Positions 35,328 through 47,734 of a DNA stretch of 64,000 nucleotides are shown piece after piece (the first letter of the stretch is position 1; every line of letters starts with the position of its first letter). Where the stretch lies: assembly GCA_027886175.1 (NCBI GenBank), contig JAJNNQ010000075.1:5435001-5499000 (forward strand). Direction: 5' to 3'. The stretch comes from Phylloscopus collybita (Eukaryota > Chordata > Aves > Passeriformes > Phylloscopidae). Made by a program: the position numbers and the translations under genes. The notes beneath the pieces are model-generated. The model had not been told where the DNA came from. It did no database searches and was given only the letters and a program-made list of their open reading frames with translations.

Positions 35328-38176
35328 GTATTAATACATTAATGGCAGATAGCAGAGTTCAGAACGGATATTGTAGGAAAAATCAAAGTAACTGAAAAAA
35401 ACCACCCGAAAAACAACAACCAAGACACCTTCAGTGAGCATAAGCTAAGTGGCTTGTGGGTAAAAAAGCAATTATACCAAACACTTTTTATTTAGGTATG
35501 CTTCATTATCCTCTGGGTAAATTATTCAGTGATTAATAGTCTAAAGAAAATTGTGTAATTTATCACTTATAAAACAATTCTTGAAAAGCAGTGTCTTGTT
35601 TTTATATTCTGTGGGAAGCCCAGTGTACCAGAAACAACCCTTTTGAGACCACACAAGCAACTCATATCAAATTTTGTTAACAGAAGTAAATTGCAGAACA
35701 ACAATCTCAGTGGAGACTTTGTGAGCTCTGCTAACTCCTGATGCCATTCATGCAAGTCATTAAAGCAATTTTAATCCAGATGGAGCAAGAAGTGTGAGAA
35801 CAGGCAGCAATTGAGAAAAAGAAGGAAAACCAGTTCTACCACAAACTGGTTGGCATTTCTTCACTGTATTAGTTGTCTTAACATAACAATTTGCCAATTT
35901 AGTCCATGTACATGGTAAATTCTGTGTGGAATAATTGCTGCCCTTTTTCTTTTTGTTATTTTAATGCTGTCATTAGAGAAAGAAAGCCAGCATAGAGAGA
36001 CTACTTTCAGCTGTAATGTTTCTTGAGAACCATTATAAGCTTATTTACTTAACCAGCACGGTTGTTTGAATTATCTACACAAAACTCAGGGTATTTTTAG
36101 GTGCAAATGTGAAACATTTGTTAACCCAATTTATTAAATCATTAATATTTAATTATTAATAATTTATTAATTGTTAAATTTTGTGGAAAAAAAGAGTGGG
36201 TTTGAATCTAGAGATGTTTGCTTGAAAAAAGAATAAGACTGGTTCCCTCAGGGAAAGAAGGTTTCTGATGCAGTGCATTGATACAAGCAAGGTTAAGCAC
36301 AAGGGCCATATAACTTTTGGCACCTAACTGAACTAGCTAATTTAGAGATATACCTTTCATTAACATGAAAGGAGAGAGATAGGAAATCAATGCAGAAACA
36401 TAGGACATTCCAGAGGTTATTTAGGTTTTTGGGTGGGTAGTATCAATCTCTTTTTTGATAGAATCTGGATGAAGCCTGAGCTTCCTATCCTACACCTTTC
36501 ACTCAGGTGCTCAAAGTCCAATGAAGAGGATGTTGGAATGGCCACTACTGAAATAAAAGCACAAGCTCCTGCGGATTTCAGCCACAATCAGGGTTAGGCC
36601 ATAGATAAAAATTCCTGCCTTGAGCAGAACCAGATGGCAGCATTTACCTTAGCATTGCTCTTTAGAAAAGACTATGTTGACCTTGCTTAAGGAGACAATG
36701 GGCTGTTAATAAACAAATTAACTGTTTAAGTATTTTCTTGGAAGAATTGCTTTGTTTCATTTGGCATGCCCTCCATGATTCAGGGAACATGTGCAGGCTC
36801 ATTGAAGCAATTGCATACACCATGAATGCTTGAGCTTTCTCTGCATTCCTTCTTAGGATATTTGAACTTCCATAATTTTCTGATAGGTATCCCACTCAGC
36901 AGCTCTAGTGCTTTATGCATGACTTATTCTTTAGAACTAGTTTCTTTAATTTTGTTCCACCCCCATTTGCTGTAGATATCATTATTGGGTATTTAGCATT
37001 CAACCCCTTTTGACCAGCATATACCCTTTTCTGTTTGAGGGACAACACATTCACCTATAATTTTATCAGTGCAGTCAAATTAATAAAAATGTTAATAAAA
37101 GTAAAACTCAGGTGAGGTTTGAAATCCAATAATAGCAATGAGCACTATTTTATTAGCTCAGAAGTACAGGTAACCATGGGAAACTAGAGATATTATCTTA
37201 CTCACCAGATAACACCCTTATTTGGTACAATGAAGTATATATATTATGTATTCATTGCATGCCAAATGCCTGCATAAAAGAGTATAAATTAGAGTTTGAC
37301 TGTACCTGCTCTCTCTGCTGGTCAGGAATTTCTCTGTAAAGATGATTCTTATGGATCTGTAGTTATGAAGACAACTTCTCACCACCTGATAAGCTGCTGT
37401 CATGTATGACTCCTCCTGAGAATATCTGTGAGGATAGACAGAGAATACTAATAATGCTCTGAGGTATCAGAAACAGATTTTTCATTCTCTGCCTGTTACC
37501 CAGTGTGTGCACTGGGAACTGTCTATATCCTCTCTAATTTTGGCTTCACTAATAAATTAAATAACATCTGAAATTATGCCCTGATATTATAATATGACTG
37601 TTAAATGCTTTAAAAAAATATTTACTGTTAAGCAGTTAGAATTATCTCTTTATTGAAGAAGCAGCATTGTCTCACACAGGTCTGGTCATGCCTCTGATGT
37701 TATCTTGGTCAGGAACCATTCCCAATAAACAGTCTGGGAGTGGTGACTTGGGTTTGAAAGCTAAGGGTCCAAGAGCACAGCTGTGGGCATTTCCATGCCT
37801 ATTGCTTTCAGTGCCTGGGAAAAGTTCACAAAGGTATTTACTAGACTCAGACATAACCTCTTTGATGAACTGGGGAAGAGAGATTTGAAAAAAAAATGTG
37901 ATGTTTGTGGGGCCATTGTTACTTGCAGCTGCCCATCAGCCTACCTTGAAATCTTCAAAGAGTAAGACCAGCTTCAGAATTCCTGAAGACAGACCTCTTC
38001 CCACAAATCCAATTTATCTTAAAGCTGGACTTCTAGGGAAGAAAAGAGGGTTGTGTTCTGACTGTTTGTCACTAGAAATTCATCAGAACTTCTGTAATGA
38101 CATCCTTTTCTGTAGAGCTTCAAAATTTGTCTGTCTTCCTAGACTGGACTATTTTACAAAGTGTTTTGCTTGGGTT

Positions 38177-38250
38177 GTTTTTGTTTGGTTGTTTATTGGT
38201 TTTGTTTTTTTACTCTTGGGGGTTTTGTTTGTTTGGTTGGGTTTTTAAAA
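38177..38250. repeat. GTTT-rich low-complexity tract
   Basis: Irregular GTTT and GGTT units over about 75 bases, immediately before the CR1 fragment at 38285. Confidence 0.8.
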
Positions 38251-38284
38251 TTTTTTAAACAACAGCTTCTGTACTCTACCCCAC

Positions 38285-38610
38285 ACTTCAGAAGATCCCA
38301 GAATGGGTCAGACTGGAAAGGACCACAGTGAATCATCTGGTCCAATTTGCCTGCTTAAACAGGCTCATCCCAGAGCACAGGCACAGGATTGCACCCACTG
38401 ATGGTTCTTGAATATCTCCAGAGAGGTAGACTCCACACCTTCTCTGGGCAGCCTGTTCAGTGCTTGGTCACTTCAAAATGAAGAAGTTCTTCCTCACATT
38501 CAGATGGAACCTCCTGTGCATCAGTTTCTGATTGTTGCCTCTTGTGTTATACTTGAGGCATCCAGGGTTTCTATACAAATATTCTTCAAACTGTTTTGCC
38601 GAGTTTCAGT
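38285..38610 (-). mobile_element. CR1 LINE fragment, 3' end
   Basis: Reads GATCCCAGAATGGGTCAGAC, then TCATCTGGTCCAATTTGCCT and CAGGCTCATCCCAGAGCACA. It continues with GAATATCTCCAGAGAGGTAG, CTCTGGGCAGCCTGTTCAGT and AAGAAGTTCTTCCTCACATT. This is the reverse complement of the CR1 subfamily with a CCAGAGCACAGG segment. It is 5'-truncated at about 38610, with no coding remnant. Confidence 0.9.
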
Positions 38611-38673
38611 ACAGTCCTTAAAAGCTGAAGGTCACAACCACTGACTCTAACACCTTATGTTTTTATATCTTAC

Positions 38674-39159
38674 TGTGGTGGGTTGGCCTTGGCTGGACAC
38701 CAGGTACGCACTGAGCTGCTCCATCACTCCCCTTTCTCAGATGGATACAGGAAAGAAAATAAGATGGAAAATGACATCTGGATTGAGATAAAGCAGTTTA
38801 CTGAAGCAAAAACAAAAGGTTTCACACAGACAAGAAAAGAAGAAAAAGAAAAAAAAGGGGGCTAGTTTCCACCAGCAAGTGATGTTCAGCCACTTCCAGG
38901 GAAGGAGGGCCTCAACACATGTAGGGTTTGCTCCAGAAGGCAAATATTGTAAATAACAAATGCCCCCATTTCCTCCTCCTTTCCTTACCTTTTGTATCTG
39001 AGCTGTCATTTTATGGTATGAAATATCCCTTAAGTTAATTTGGGTCACCTGGTTTGTCCCTTCCCAGGATCTTGCCCAGCCCCAGCCTACCAATAGAAGG
39101 AATGTTGAGAAACATCACTGCAATGGAAAATGAATTCCAGCTCAGCCAGACCCAGTACA
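38674..39159 (-). mobile_element. Solo LTR related to the TGTGGTGGGTT family
   Basis: The plus strand begins TGTGGTGGGTTGGCCTTGGC and ends CTCAGCCAGACCCAGTACA, so both ends have the canonical TG...CA. The inner part TATGGTATGAAATATCCCTT and AATTTGGGTCACCTGG resembles the corresponding part of the LTR at 9733-10309 in the same orientation. That gives minus as the likely retroviral sense. It is about 486 bp. The flanking 6-mers do not match, so no target duplication is visible. Confidence 0.75.
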
Positions 39160-39666
39160 TGGTATGAACACATACAGAGGCACAAGGAAAAACTTCCTTT
39201 TGAAACAGCTACTCTGAACTAGCCTCCAGATCAGAAAGCTGTTATCCTTATGATGTTGTTTCTCCAATAAGGAAAGAAGGTGTGAAGAAATATTTCTTCC
39301 ATGTGTTAGTTACAGTTGTTCATAATGATGTAGATAAATATAACATTAAAGAAACTACCATTTTATATTACAGTCACATGTTATCTGCAAATTCTGCCTC
39401 TATAAGTACCGTAGGTTCTCAGAAGCAGACCCTCCAGTCCAAAGCGTTTCTGCTCTGAAAACCTTCTCACTCTGTTTTCTTACCTGCATGTTGAAAGGTA
39501 AGAAAACTGAGTGAAGAATCTGAGTAAATGCTGAAGAATCACCGTCCAGCTCCCTGGCTTCATGAGCTGGAATCCTGTGAGACCTGTCACAGGGAAATGT
39601 CAGCAAGAGGCAGACACCTCCATTCTCTAGTTGAGTGGTCAAAGGGCATGAGGAAACATTGTCCCC
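39160..39666. other. Unique spacer between two LTRs
   Basis: About 500 bases of unique sequence with no recognised feature. Confidence 0.55.
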
Positions 39667-40114
39667 TGTGGTGAATGATAATTCATGTTCTCATAATTTT
39701 GTTATTGTGGTGAATGATAGTTTATGTTTTTTGTAATGTCATTATAATAAACAGAAAATAAAATGTACTTTTCTAAGAAAGACAAAAAGTGCCCCCAAGC
39801 AGAGTACAGGGTTTGGAAATTTCACAAGGAGCTTTCCTTGTCTCCAGAGAAGGAAACAAAAGAATTACAATACCAATAGAAGGTGGAGAACAACCTGGAC
39901 AAGGATAACCTGATATCAGCTGATATAACCTGATAAGGACTAATGCCCTGAGATGATATCTTATCTGGGACATTAGGAGTACTCAGGATCCTTCCGCACC
40001 CAGGAAATCCATTCAGAAAACTGGACCCTGCTTTCGAAATTTCATCAACCAAGATGCCGAGGGACAAAAGAATTTATAGAAATCTCAGAGTCACGTAAGC
40101 CCAGCCAGAAAAAG

Positions 40115-40121
40115 TATAAAA
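40115..40121 (+). promoter_or_regulatory. LTR TATA box
   Basis: TATAAAA in the context AAAGTATAAAACAGC, in the proper place within the LTR, about 145 bases before its AATAAA. It could start transcription into 3' flanking DNA. Activity is not shown by sequence alone. Confidence 0.6.
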
Positions 40122-40262
40122 CAGCTGGCTTGGGCTTGGGTCAGGGTGAAACCAGGGGGAGTGTAACGTGGTAGAGGTTGCACTCGTGGTTTCACCCAGT
40201 GCTGGCACTGTTTCCTTGGTCGTTGGCTTTGTCGATTTCTCTGTCTGAAGTTTTTGCTGGCA

Positions 40263-40268
40263 AATAAA
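40263..40268 (+). promoter_or_regulatory. LTR polyadenylation signal
   Basis: AATAAA in GGCAAATAAATCG, about 40 bases before the LTR end, consistent with the R-U5 border. Confidence 0.6.
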
Positions 40269-40305
40269 TCGTTTTTGATGGAATTGGCTCTCTAAAATTA
40301 TAACA

Positions 40306-41409
40306 TCCTCTAAAACTGACATGCTGTTAATATCTGAAAGGAATAGCCAGGTTTGCCTTTTGTCATGAGCCTGCACTCAGGTTTAGACAACTGAACAGTA
40401 ACTCCACTTCAGGGAAAGAAGGGCTGTATTTTTCTCTTTTTTTGGTAATATACGTAGACCAAACTTGCATTTTTGTTATTCCTTCCTCAAACCCCCAATA
40501 TTTGTCTCTTTTAGGAAGAAATTGTATAGTTATCTTACTGACCTTCTCTGCCTCTTTTAATCCTCTTCTGTATCTGTCTCCATGACTCAGTACTTCAGTG
40601 GAGCCTGGTCCTGCACAGTGTGGCTGTCTGCAGACAGCTGCAGACACTCCTCCCCCTTGGAGCCCCTCGTGCCATGCAGATACAGCTGAGCTCTGGCTGG
40701 CAATGTCCACAGGCTTCTCATCTGTTCTTCCCATGTGCCAGACACAGTAAGGCACACAGCAGGCCTCAGCAACCCCTTAGACACAAATATGACATCCATG
40801 GCACAATTAGAACAGACAGATTGCGAACATGTGGCTTTCTGACAAACATGAGGGACAGCCACATGCTCATTGTGGTGGCCAAGCTTTACAGAGCTGGTTT
40901 AGTGTTTGTCCAGTTTAGTTTTTTTCTCATGGAGAAGTGGAAGTGAAATGAAAACAAAACAGAAACAGCAACAGAATAAAAAAAAAAAAAAGGAAAAAAA
41001 ACCCCAAAAACAACAACAAAAACCATTAAAAATTAAACCAAACAAAGAAAATAAAGGAAACCCCCAAAGTATAGGTTAATTGAAGGTTTAAACCACATGC
41101 TGCAAAATGTAGATAATTGTCTTCGCTCTTTGAAACAGCTCACATGGGTGCTAATTGGCCCATTGAATTACACTGTCTCTGAGGGTTGAATTTCTTGGCT
41201 ATTATGGGTTATAGGCTCACAGTCCAACTATTCCATTGCATGCAGATCAGGGCAAAATGGTTTGGCAGCTACTCAGGGTCCTACTCGGGCAATAACACCA
41301 GTGCTTCTTCTCCAGTGTTCTCAGGTTCTGCCTTTCCTCAGCAAAGAAGCAGGTTTTATGTAGATAGGCTTGACCCTCACCCCGTTGTGATGAGCACTGT
41401 CAAGCAAGG
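40306..41409. other. Unique stretch with an A-rich tract
   Basis: A GC-balanced block at about 40560-40870 gives frames of 90-130 codons on both strands without any known domain. An A-rich low-complexity tract occupies 40945-41066. No gene is supported. Confidence 0.55.
40945..41066. repeat. A-rich low-complexity tract
   Basis: Mostly A with scattered C and G, including AAC and AAAC units and a run of at least 14 A around 40978-40991. Confidence 0.88.
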
Positions 41410-41410
41410 C

Positions 41411-41484
<74 letters not shown>

Positions 41485-41817
41485 CTCTTTCTCTCTTTCT
41501 CTCTTTCTCTCTTTCTCTCTTTCTCTCTTTCTCTCTTTCTCTCTTTCTCTCTTTCTCTCTTTCTTTCTCTCTTTCTTTCTTTCTCTCTCTCTCTTTCTCT
41601 CTCTTTCCCTCTTTCCTTCCTTCCTTCCTTCCTTCCTTCCTTCCTTCCTTCCTTCCTTCCTTCCTTCCTTCCTTCCTTCCTTCCTTCCTTCCTTCCTTCC
41701 TTCCTTCCTTCCTTCCTTCCTTCCTTCCTTCCTTCCTTCCTTCCTTCCTTCCTTCCTTCCTTCCTTCCTTCCTTCCTTCCTCCCTCTTCCTTTCTTTCTT
41801 CATTTTCTTCCCTCCTT
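41410..41817. repeat. Long pyrimidine microsatellite (CTTT / CTTTCTCT / CTTC)
   Basis: About 400 bases with no purine on the plus strand except one A near the far end. There are three blocks: (CTTT)n at about 41411-41482, (CTTTCTCT)n with irregular CTCT at about 41483-41610, and (TTCC)n at about 41612-41780. A degraded TCCC/TTTC edge follows. The long plus-strand frame (poly Phe-Leu-Ser, then Leu-Pro-Ser-Phe) and the minus-strand frames (Lys-Glu-Arg, then Lys-Glu-Gly-Arg) are products of the repeat and not genes. Such a tract can form intramolecular triplex DNA and is expected to vary in length. Confidence 0.97.
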
Positions 41818-42252
41818 GTAGGCAAAAATGGCACTTCTTTGACTCAAACATAATCTCCCTTGTATAGCTGTAGAGTTTGTATTATTACCTTCCTGAGAGC
41901 AGAATATTCATGTAATTCACTGGCAAAGCATTCCTGATATGAATGCAGGTAAACAGCACTGACTAAAGAAGCTGTGCCAGTCACAGAAGGACTTGGCCTG
42001 TCTTTACCTGAGGAGCTTCTGCCAGCTCACATTTGCCAGTCAGGTGTCAGCCCTATTGCCACTCTTACTGCTGAAGCTGTGCCAGCAGAAGTCAATAGAA
42101 GGATGCCTTTTTGGAAGCAAAACCATTCTGTGATTGACAGGAAGGGTTGTCAGGTGTTTGCATGCCAGGGCAACTGCATGGCCATTCAAAGTGCATCTGC
42201 ACACAAACTAGATCTACCTAGGGCAGACTTCAGGCTGTAACATTCTGGTTTT

Positions 42253-42265
42253 GGGCGGGGGGGGG
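42253..42265. repeat. G-run (GGGC then nine G)
   Basis: GGGC followed by nine G. A short run, prone to indel error. Confidence 0.9.
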
Positions 42266-45200
42266 CACGGAAAAAGGTGTTGTGTGAAAAGGTGTGAACA
42301 GAAATACAGGTCTCCTGCTGCCTCACAGCTTTCCCTTAAGCACAATTACATGCTCCTGGAGGGTTACAGCATCTGTTTCTGAAACTGGCTCTGTGGCACA
42401 GCAGTGTGATATAACACAGGACCAGTTCTTCCCTGTCCTACCATCCTACTTTTATATGCAGTTTTTAGGCTGCAGCACACGTCTGCATGCCTGGCCCATC
42501 TCCATGCTGCTCATTAGCTCACAAGGGTTGCATTATTTCTCTGTCAAGAGTTTTGTTTGTTTTCCAGTTGTCATGCACAGATTCCTCTGGGAAATCAGAG
42601 AATACAGGTGGACTTCCTTATTGCTGCTTTGTTGCCATTATGGTAATCTCTAAAAAAAGAACAAACCTGCAAAACAAAGAAAACAAAGGGCACACAGCAT
42701 TCTTGTCAGAAGGAAGGTGTCTCTTCTGACTCTCTTTGAGAAATGATTGGTGTGTGTAAAAATAAATATACTTGGTACTTTATCTAACTGTCAATTTATT
42801 CAGCTCCTAACAAGCAGAAATGGGCTTCAGGAACTGGAAATGTGTACAAACAGATAAAAGATATGACATTTTTAATCTTAAGCATTAAGTGTTGAACTTT
42901 CCACAGAGTACCTTATGGTGCGTGATGATATTTTTCCCAAGTGATGGTCTTGAGACAGATGTGTTATATTTTTGTTATTCTTAGTGCCTAAGGGTTCTAG
43001 CCTGAGAAAAGATTTACTAATCTCTTGAAATAGGAGCTGGTTGCTGTCACAGGCAAAGACGTTGAGAAAGGACTCTTTATGTTAGAGTTATGTGAAAGTT
43101 AGAGATTAAATAACACGCTGTGGATCACTTGGAGTTTACATCTATATTTGTGAGTTAGTAGCACTAGAGCATGGGCATAAATATTGTGATGACCCACACT
43201 ACTTGCTAGTACGATCTCTGACATGGTTACTGCTAAGGCACACTATTCTGCTGGGCAGAGTTTATAGGGCAGCATGAACCCTCATGGTATGAGGCTATCA
43301 CCTGGTTTGGGAAGAAACAGAGATGACCCTTCAGGCTGCCAGTTGTGCTGTTTCACTCGAGCTCAGAAACAGAGCTTACTCTTTATTTAGATTATCGGAC
43401 AAGGAACTGGTCTGATGTCTGCTGAAACTCAGACTCACACTTCAACCTCATATGCAAGCAGAAGATGTGTGCCTGTGAAAACATCCTTTAATTCTTTATG
43501 AGCAATTTTCCTTTCAAATATAAGTACTAATTGCAGCTGTACCTTTTCATGCTCTCCTGTATTAGCAAAGGGAGATAGCAACTTGTAAATAAATCCACAT
43601 GTGTAGGAGCATTTAATTAGATGGGTCTAGATGAATTCTGGGAGGCTTATGCTGGATCATCAGTAGCATTCAGGTAATTTACCTGCTCTCTCATGAGACA
43701 TGTTTATGGTTGGATGTTCATAGTAATCATTAGCATTGGTAAGTGTTTCTTCATTTTTCTATGACCCTTTTACAGTGTGTTTTCTTATTTTTTCCCCTTG
43801 TTTGCCTGCTTGAAAAGCTGCAGAGAAATCTCTGCAGGGAAAAAGCACGATAGCCATTATTTCAAATACCTGCAAACTGTTTTCTTTGTGATCATAAATA
43901 CTAGCATTTTCAGAAACAACAGTTTCAATCCCTGTCCCATCTGTGTTATCTCTGTGTCATTCATGTCCATGACTGCCTGTGCTGTGGTGGAAGGCTGACA
44001 GGGAAGGACATGTACTGCCCTTAGCTGCACAAAATTGGCTAAATGGTTGGACATGCATTCCTCAGGAAAGAAGACTTTAAACAATATGTGTGAACAGAAT
44101 CTCAAATGTATTTTTTTAACTGTCTTGGAGCAAAATTTCAGCTGCCCAAATGAAAATCCTTGGCTGATATTCAGAAAATAATATTTTGCAGACCTTAGGC
44201 TTGTCTACACCACCAAAAGTTTTGTTTGTGTAAAACAATTTCTGTTCAAACATTCTCACTGATGACATGATGGGGAGAAAGAAGACAGGTGTCTAAAAAA
44301 GAGCAGAGGTGGATAAATAAGAGGTTATGTGATATGCTGAAGCAGCATTCCAGCTGAATTTCTCTCTCCTTTCTCTGTGACTCGTGATCCAATGTGCCCA
44401 ACCCAGTACACACCTAATCCACCATTATTGAATATCTTAAGCCTTGTACAAAACATAGATTAACAACTTGAACTACTTGGCTGTCTGCTTGTGCAAGAGC
44501 AGTTCCTCTTGATCATTCTCAAGGATGTGACCCATATTTAGTTTGGTGGGTTCTGCAGGAAGCTTCCCAGCAGAGCTTGGACCAACCAGGTTACTCAGCC
44601 AGGATGTTAATCAGCACTGAATTCAATGAGCAACTGGTAGAGGGAATTCTGTGGGACTGACAAAAGTTCTCACACTGGAAAAGTCCTGTAGAAATGAGTC
44701 AAATGAGTTGCTGTGAAGCCACCTAAGAATTCAGCCCATTACCTTCTTTCAGGTGGCTGTGGTGTGTCACTTGGGAGACTGAGGAGATGGGGAGTTTCTG
44801 GATCAGTCTTACTGGATCTTAACAACTTATGTTTACACAGAATAGCCTGGACTCACGAATATAATATAAACTTGAATTTGATCCTTGTTTCAGTTTTAGA
44901 ACTTAAAGTCTATAGTTCTTACCTCAACCTTAATGATACTATGTGTTCTGACAATTTTAACCTATGTTTTGCAGATTTTTTCTACATTAGCTTTGAATTC
45001 AGTCTCACAAATGATGAAGCATCCCCTGGTCTACTCATAAATTTCATCATTGATTATTTGCTCTATTTCAAAGATCAGCCACTGAATTTGTAATTTTTAG
45101 CAGCCAGCTGTTCAATTTTTCATACAGCAAGTGATTTGAAGAACTCAGTTAAACAATTTTGCATCCATCAGAAGGCTTGAAAACACTGACTGTTGGGGCT

Positions 45201-47708
45201 ACCTCATTATACTTGACCTATAATGGATTTTTTGTTGAGTTTGGGTGGTCTGTCAGGTCTGTTGGGGTTATGGGTATGTGTGTCTGAATTTCATAGCATC
45301 ATGGAGAGCCCTTCAACTTCCTTTATTTTGCTTCCTTTTTTCCTCTGAGCGATCCATTAAGAAACAGATCAATGTGTTTGAAGATTTGAAACTTCAGCAA
45401 AAATTTATCACAACTTATGAAGACAAAAATTAATCCCACAAAACACTGCAAGTCTGCTTTCATATAACAAATAAATAAGTTTCTGATTAATTTATTCAGC
45501 AAACCCTAGCTAAGCATTGAATTCTTACCCACAGTGAAAGGTGTGTGGCCAGTTTTAGAACTTTCCTATCTGTGTCTTTTAAGGCATAAGCCAATAAACA
45601 CTGCAATCAATAAAACATCCTGAAAACTCTTTCCTCTTTGAGATTATACAGGGTTTTTTTCTGATTTAAGAAATAGAATGTATTGAAAATCATGTATTCC
45701 TCCGACGTCTCTGGTTGGAAATAACATGACCTGTTTCTTCAAAAATGTTGGCACAGTAGATCTACTATTCTTGTAATAAGCCAACATGAAAGAACATAAG
45801 TTATTCTCTATTATCCATTTTGCAAGATGCAGAGAAATGTTTGCAGATTGCACTTGGGGTGGGAGACTGTATCATATAAAGAACAGCAGCTGGTGATATT
45901 TATCCCTGGTAGAGAACAATGTGTGCTCTTCCCTAAATTACCTCCAACTTTTATCTTGGCTTTGTGCCATACCACATTGAAAAGATAATCAATGGGCTGA
46001 TTCAATATTAATAATGCAACTCACAAGAAGAACAAATCTATTTGTGATTGAGCTGAACCTTGGAATACAGGCCTTAGGAGGAAAATGTCTCAGGTAGATT
46101 TACCTACTCAGAGATATGTATATAAATATATAAGTTTAAACCAGTCAAAGAATAAGGCTGAGAGCAATAACTTTCCAGTTCTAATACTTCAAATGCTTGA
46201 GGAATAAGGGAAAGAATTCAAGTGGCATTGTATACAGCTAGTGTTATCCTTCCTGCTGAGTCTGTATGAGCCCATGTGAGCTTTTGTGTGTGACTGATGT
46301 CCCTGTTATTTGCTGCTTTGTGGTTGTGTACACAAGCCAACAAAGCAACCTGTTTGAAACAAAGGGTGATGTTCCTTCCTTTCCATCACTGCTCACTGTG
46401 ATTTCTGAGCATTATTTCCAAACAAAAACAAAATAAAGCATCCTGTCAAACTTCCCTACAACTTTCTAAGTTACCTTGGGGTCTGTCTTGGAAACCTTTG
46501 AGGCTGATTGCAGTGAATCACTTTAACTGCCAGCTTAGCCACCGAGGAGACACAGCTGTCATCGCATGAATGAGAGCTCTGCAACACAATATTGTCTGGA
46601 GTTTATATTGACATGGCTGAACAAAATTGCATAAGCCAAATTTCTAGTTTTAAGGTGCAGCTTTAAAGGTTCTGCTTTTGAAATATGAGCTTAGAAAGTT
46701 TTCCAGCCTCGTGATGTACTGCTAATAAGGTGGGAAGACAATAAATTAAATGAACTACTAATACGCTGCCAAATATCACTATCCACAGATGACTGCTACA
46801 ATTATTGCGAGGTAGTTTGGCATGACTCCAAGACTCCTAATGTATAGTCTAGGGCAGTCAAACAAATGAGCAGCTCCTTGGTTCTGTGCTGCTGTAAGCA
46901 CAGCCAGCTTTGCACTCACTGGAAATACGACATCGTCCTCAGGTAGAAAATAAACCTCATTTCTGAAACACACCTCAGCACTGAGCAGTATCTCTATCAT
47001 GGGGAAAACATCTGGAATTACTTCCAGGTGACAGAAGTTGAATTGGTTTTAGTATTATGGACAAAGGTAAATCTTATTCTGACCGTTTTAATTGTTATTT
47101 TCTATTATTGTTATTTTTAACAAGGTTTTGTCTTAATTGTGCTTGTTACTTTGTGACATCAGAGGGGAATAAGGATTGAATATATTCCCATTTGAGCAAG
47201 AGGATAATTTCCCCAGATCTTGATTTCACGTTTGAAGGAGAAGGAAGTTTTCATGTTCATTTTAGGTGAGGAAATGGGAGAAAATAAAGGGTGGGAGATG
47301 GAGCTGTGATCTGACAGGAAAAAGAATCAATTGTACACATGAAATGGAGTGTGAGCTCACATCAGACACCTTTTTGCCACTTTACCAGGATCAGATGAGT
47401 CCTAGTTACATTTCCAAGGGTGAACTTTCTGTAAAGGAACTGAACTGCTGTAAATTGCCTTCAGCTCAGGCAGGCTGAAGTAGGCTGAGACTCAGGACCC
47501 TGATGCAGATTTCTTACACAGAGGCTGAAAAGCCCAGGTCCCAACTCCTGCTGCTGGCAGGTACCAGCCCTGTCAGTGTCACTGGATTTGAGGCAGAAAT
47601 AGCAGATTCACATGGACTTGGACAGAGGCAGTGATGTGCTCTGAGAGCAGATCAGGGAACTGAAACAGCTGCAGGTTATCCACTTACGTACATATATATT
47701 TCATATAT

Positions 47709-47734
47709 ATTTTGTGAATATATATTCACAAAAT
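47709..47734. repeat. 26-bp perfect palindrome
   Basis: The 13-base arm ATTTTGTGAATAT is followed immediately by its exact reverse complement ATATTCACAAAAT, with no spacer. It is embedded in a TATATA-rich context that begins at about 47690. Confidence 0.93.

Larger units (their letters stand above)
31476..38284. other. Long unique AT-rich non-coding stretch
   Basis: About 6.8 kb. Simple features are a (TA)8 run at 31831-31846, a near-perfect 18-base tandem pair at about 34527-34563, a T21 run at 35184-35204, a GTT/GTTT tract at 35273-35327, a very AT-rich patch at 36125-36180, and a GTTT-rich patch at 38177-38250. No exon or RNA gene is recognisable. Confidence 0.55.
39667..40305 (+). mobile_element. 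Solo LTR with readable promoter and poly(A) signal
   Basis: Starts TGTGGTGAATGATAATTC and ends CTCTAAAATTATAACA, canonical TG...CA ends. It carries a TATA box at 40115-40121 and AATAAA at 40263-40268, about 40 bases before the end, which is the normal U3-R-U5 order on the plus strand. The first 39 bases are repeated, slightly diverged, from 39706. Flanking 5-mers TCCCC (39662-39666) and TCCTC (40306-40310) differ at one base and may be a decayed target duplication. It is about 639 bp. A class I or class III retrovirus is possible; I do not name the family. No interior sequence is attached. Confidence 0.72.

Noticed and set aside
41186..41851. Long frames (up to 211 codons) on both strands around the simple repeat
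   Set aside because: They consist of translations of CTTT and CTTC units (Leu-Ser-Phe and Pro-Ser-Phe-Leu, or Lys-Glu-Arg and Lys-Glu-Gly-Arg). A tetranucleotide repeat keeps a frame open without being a gene.
42117..42137. CCATTCTGTGATTG resembling a CR1 tail
   Set aside because: Only about 15 bases match and the sequence before it is not CR1; probably chance.
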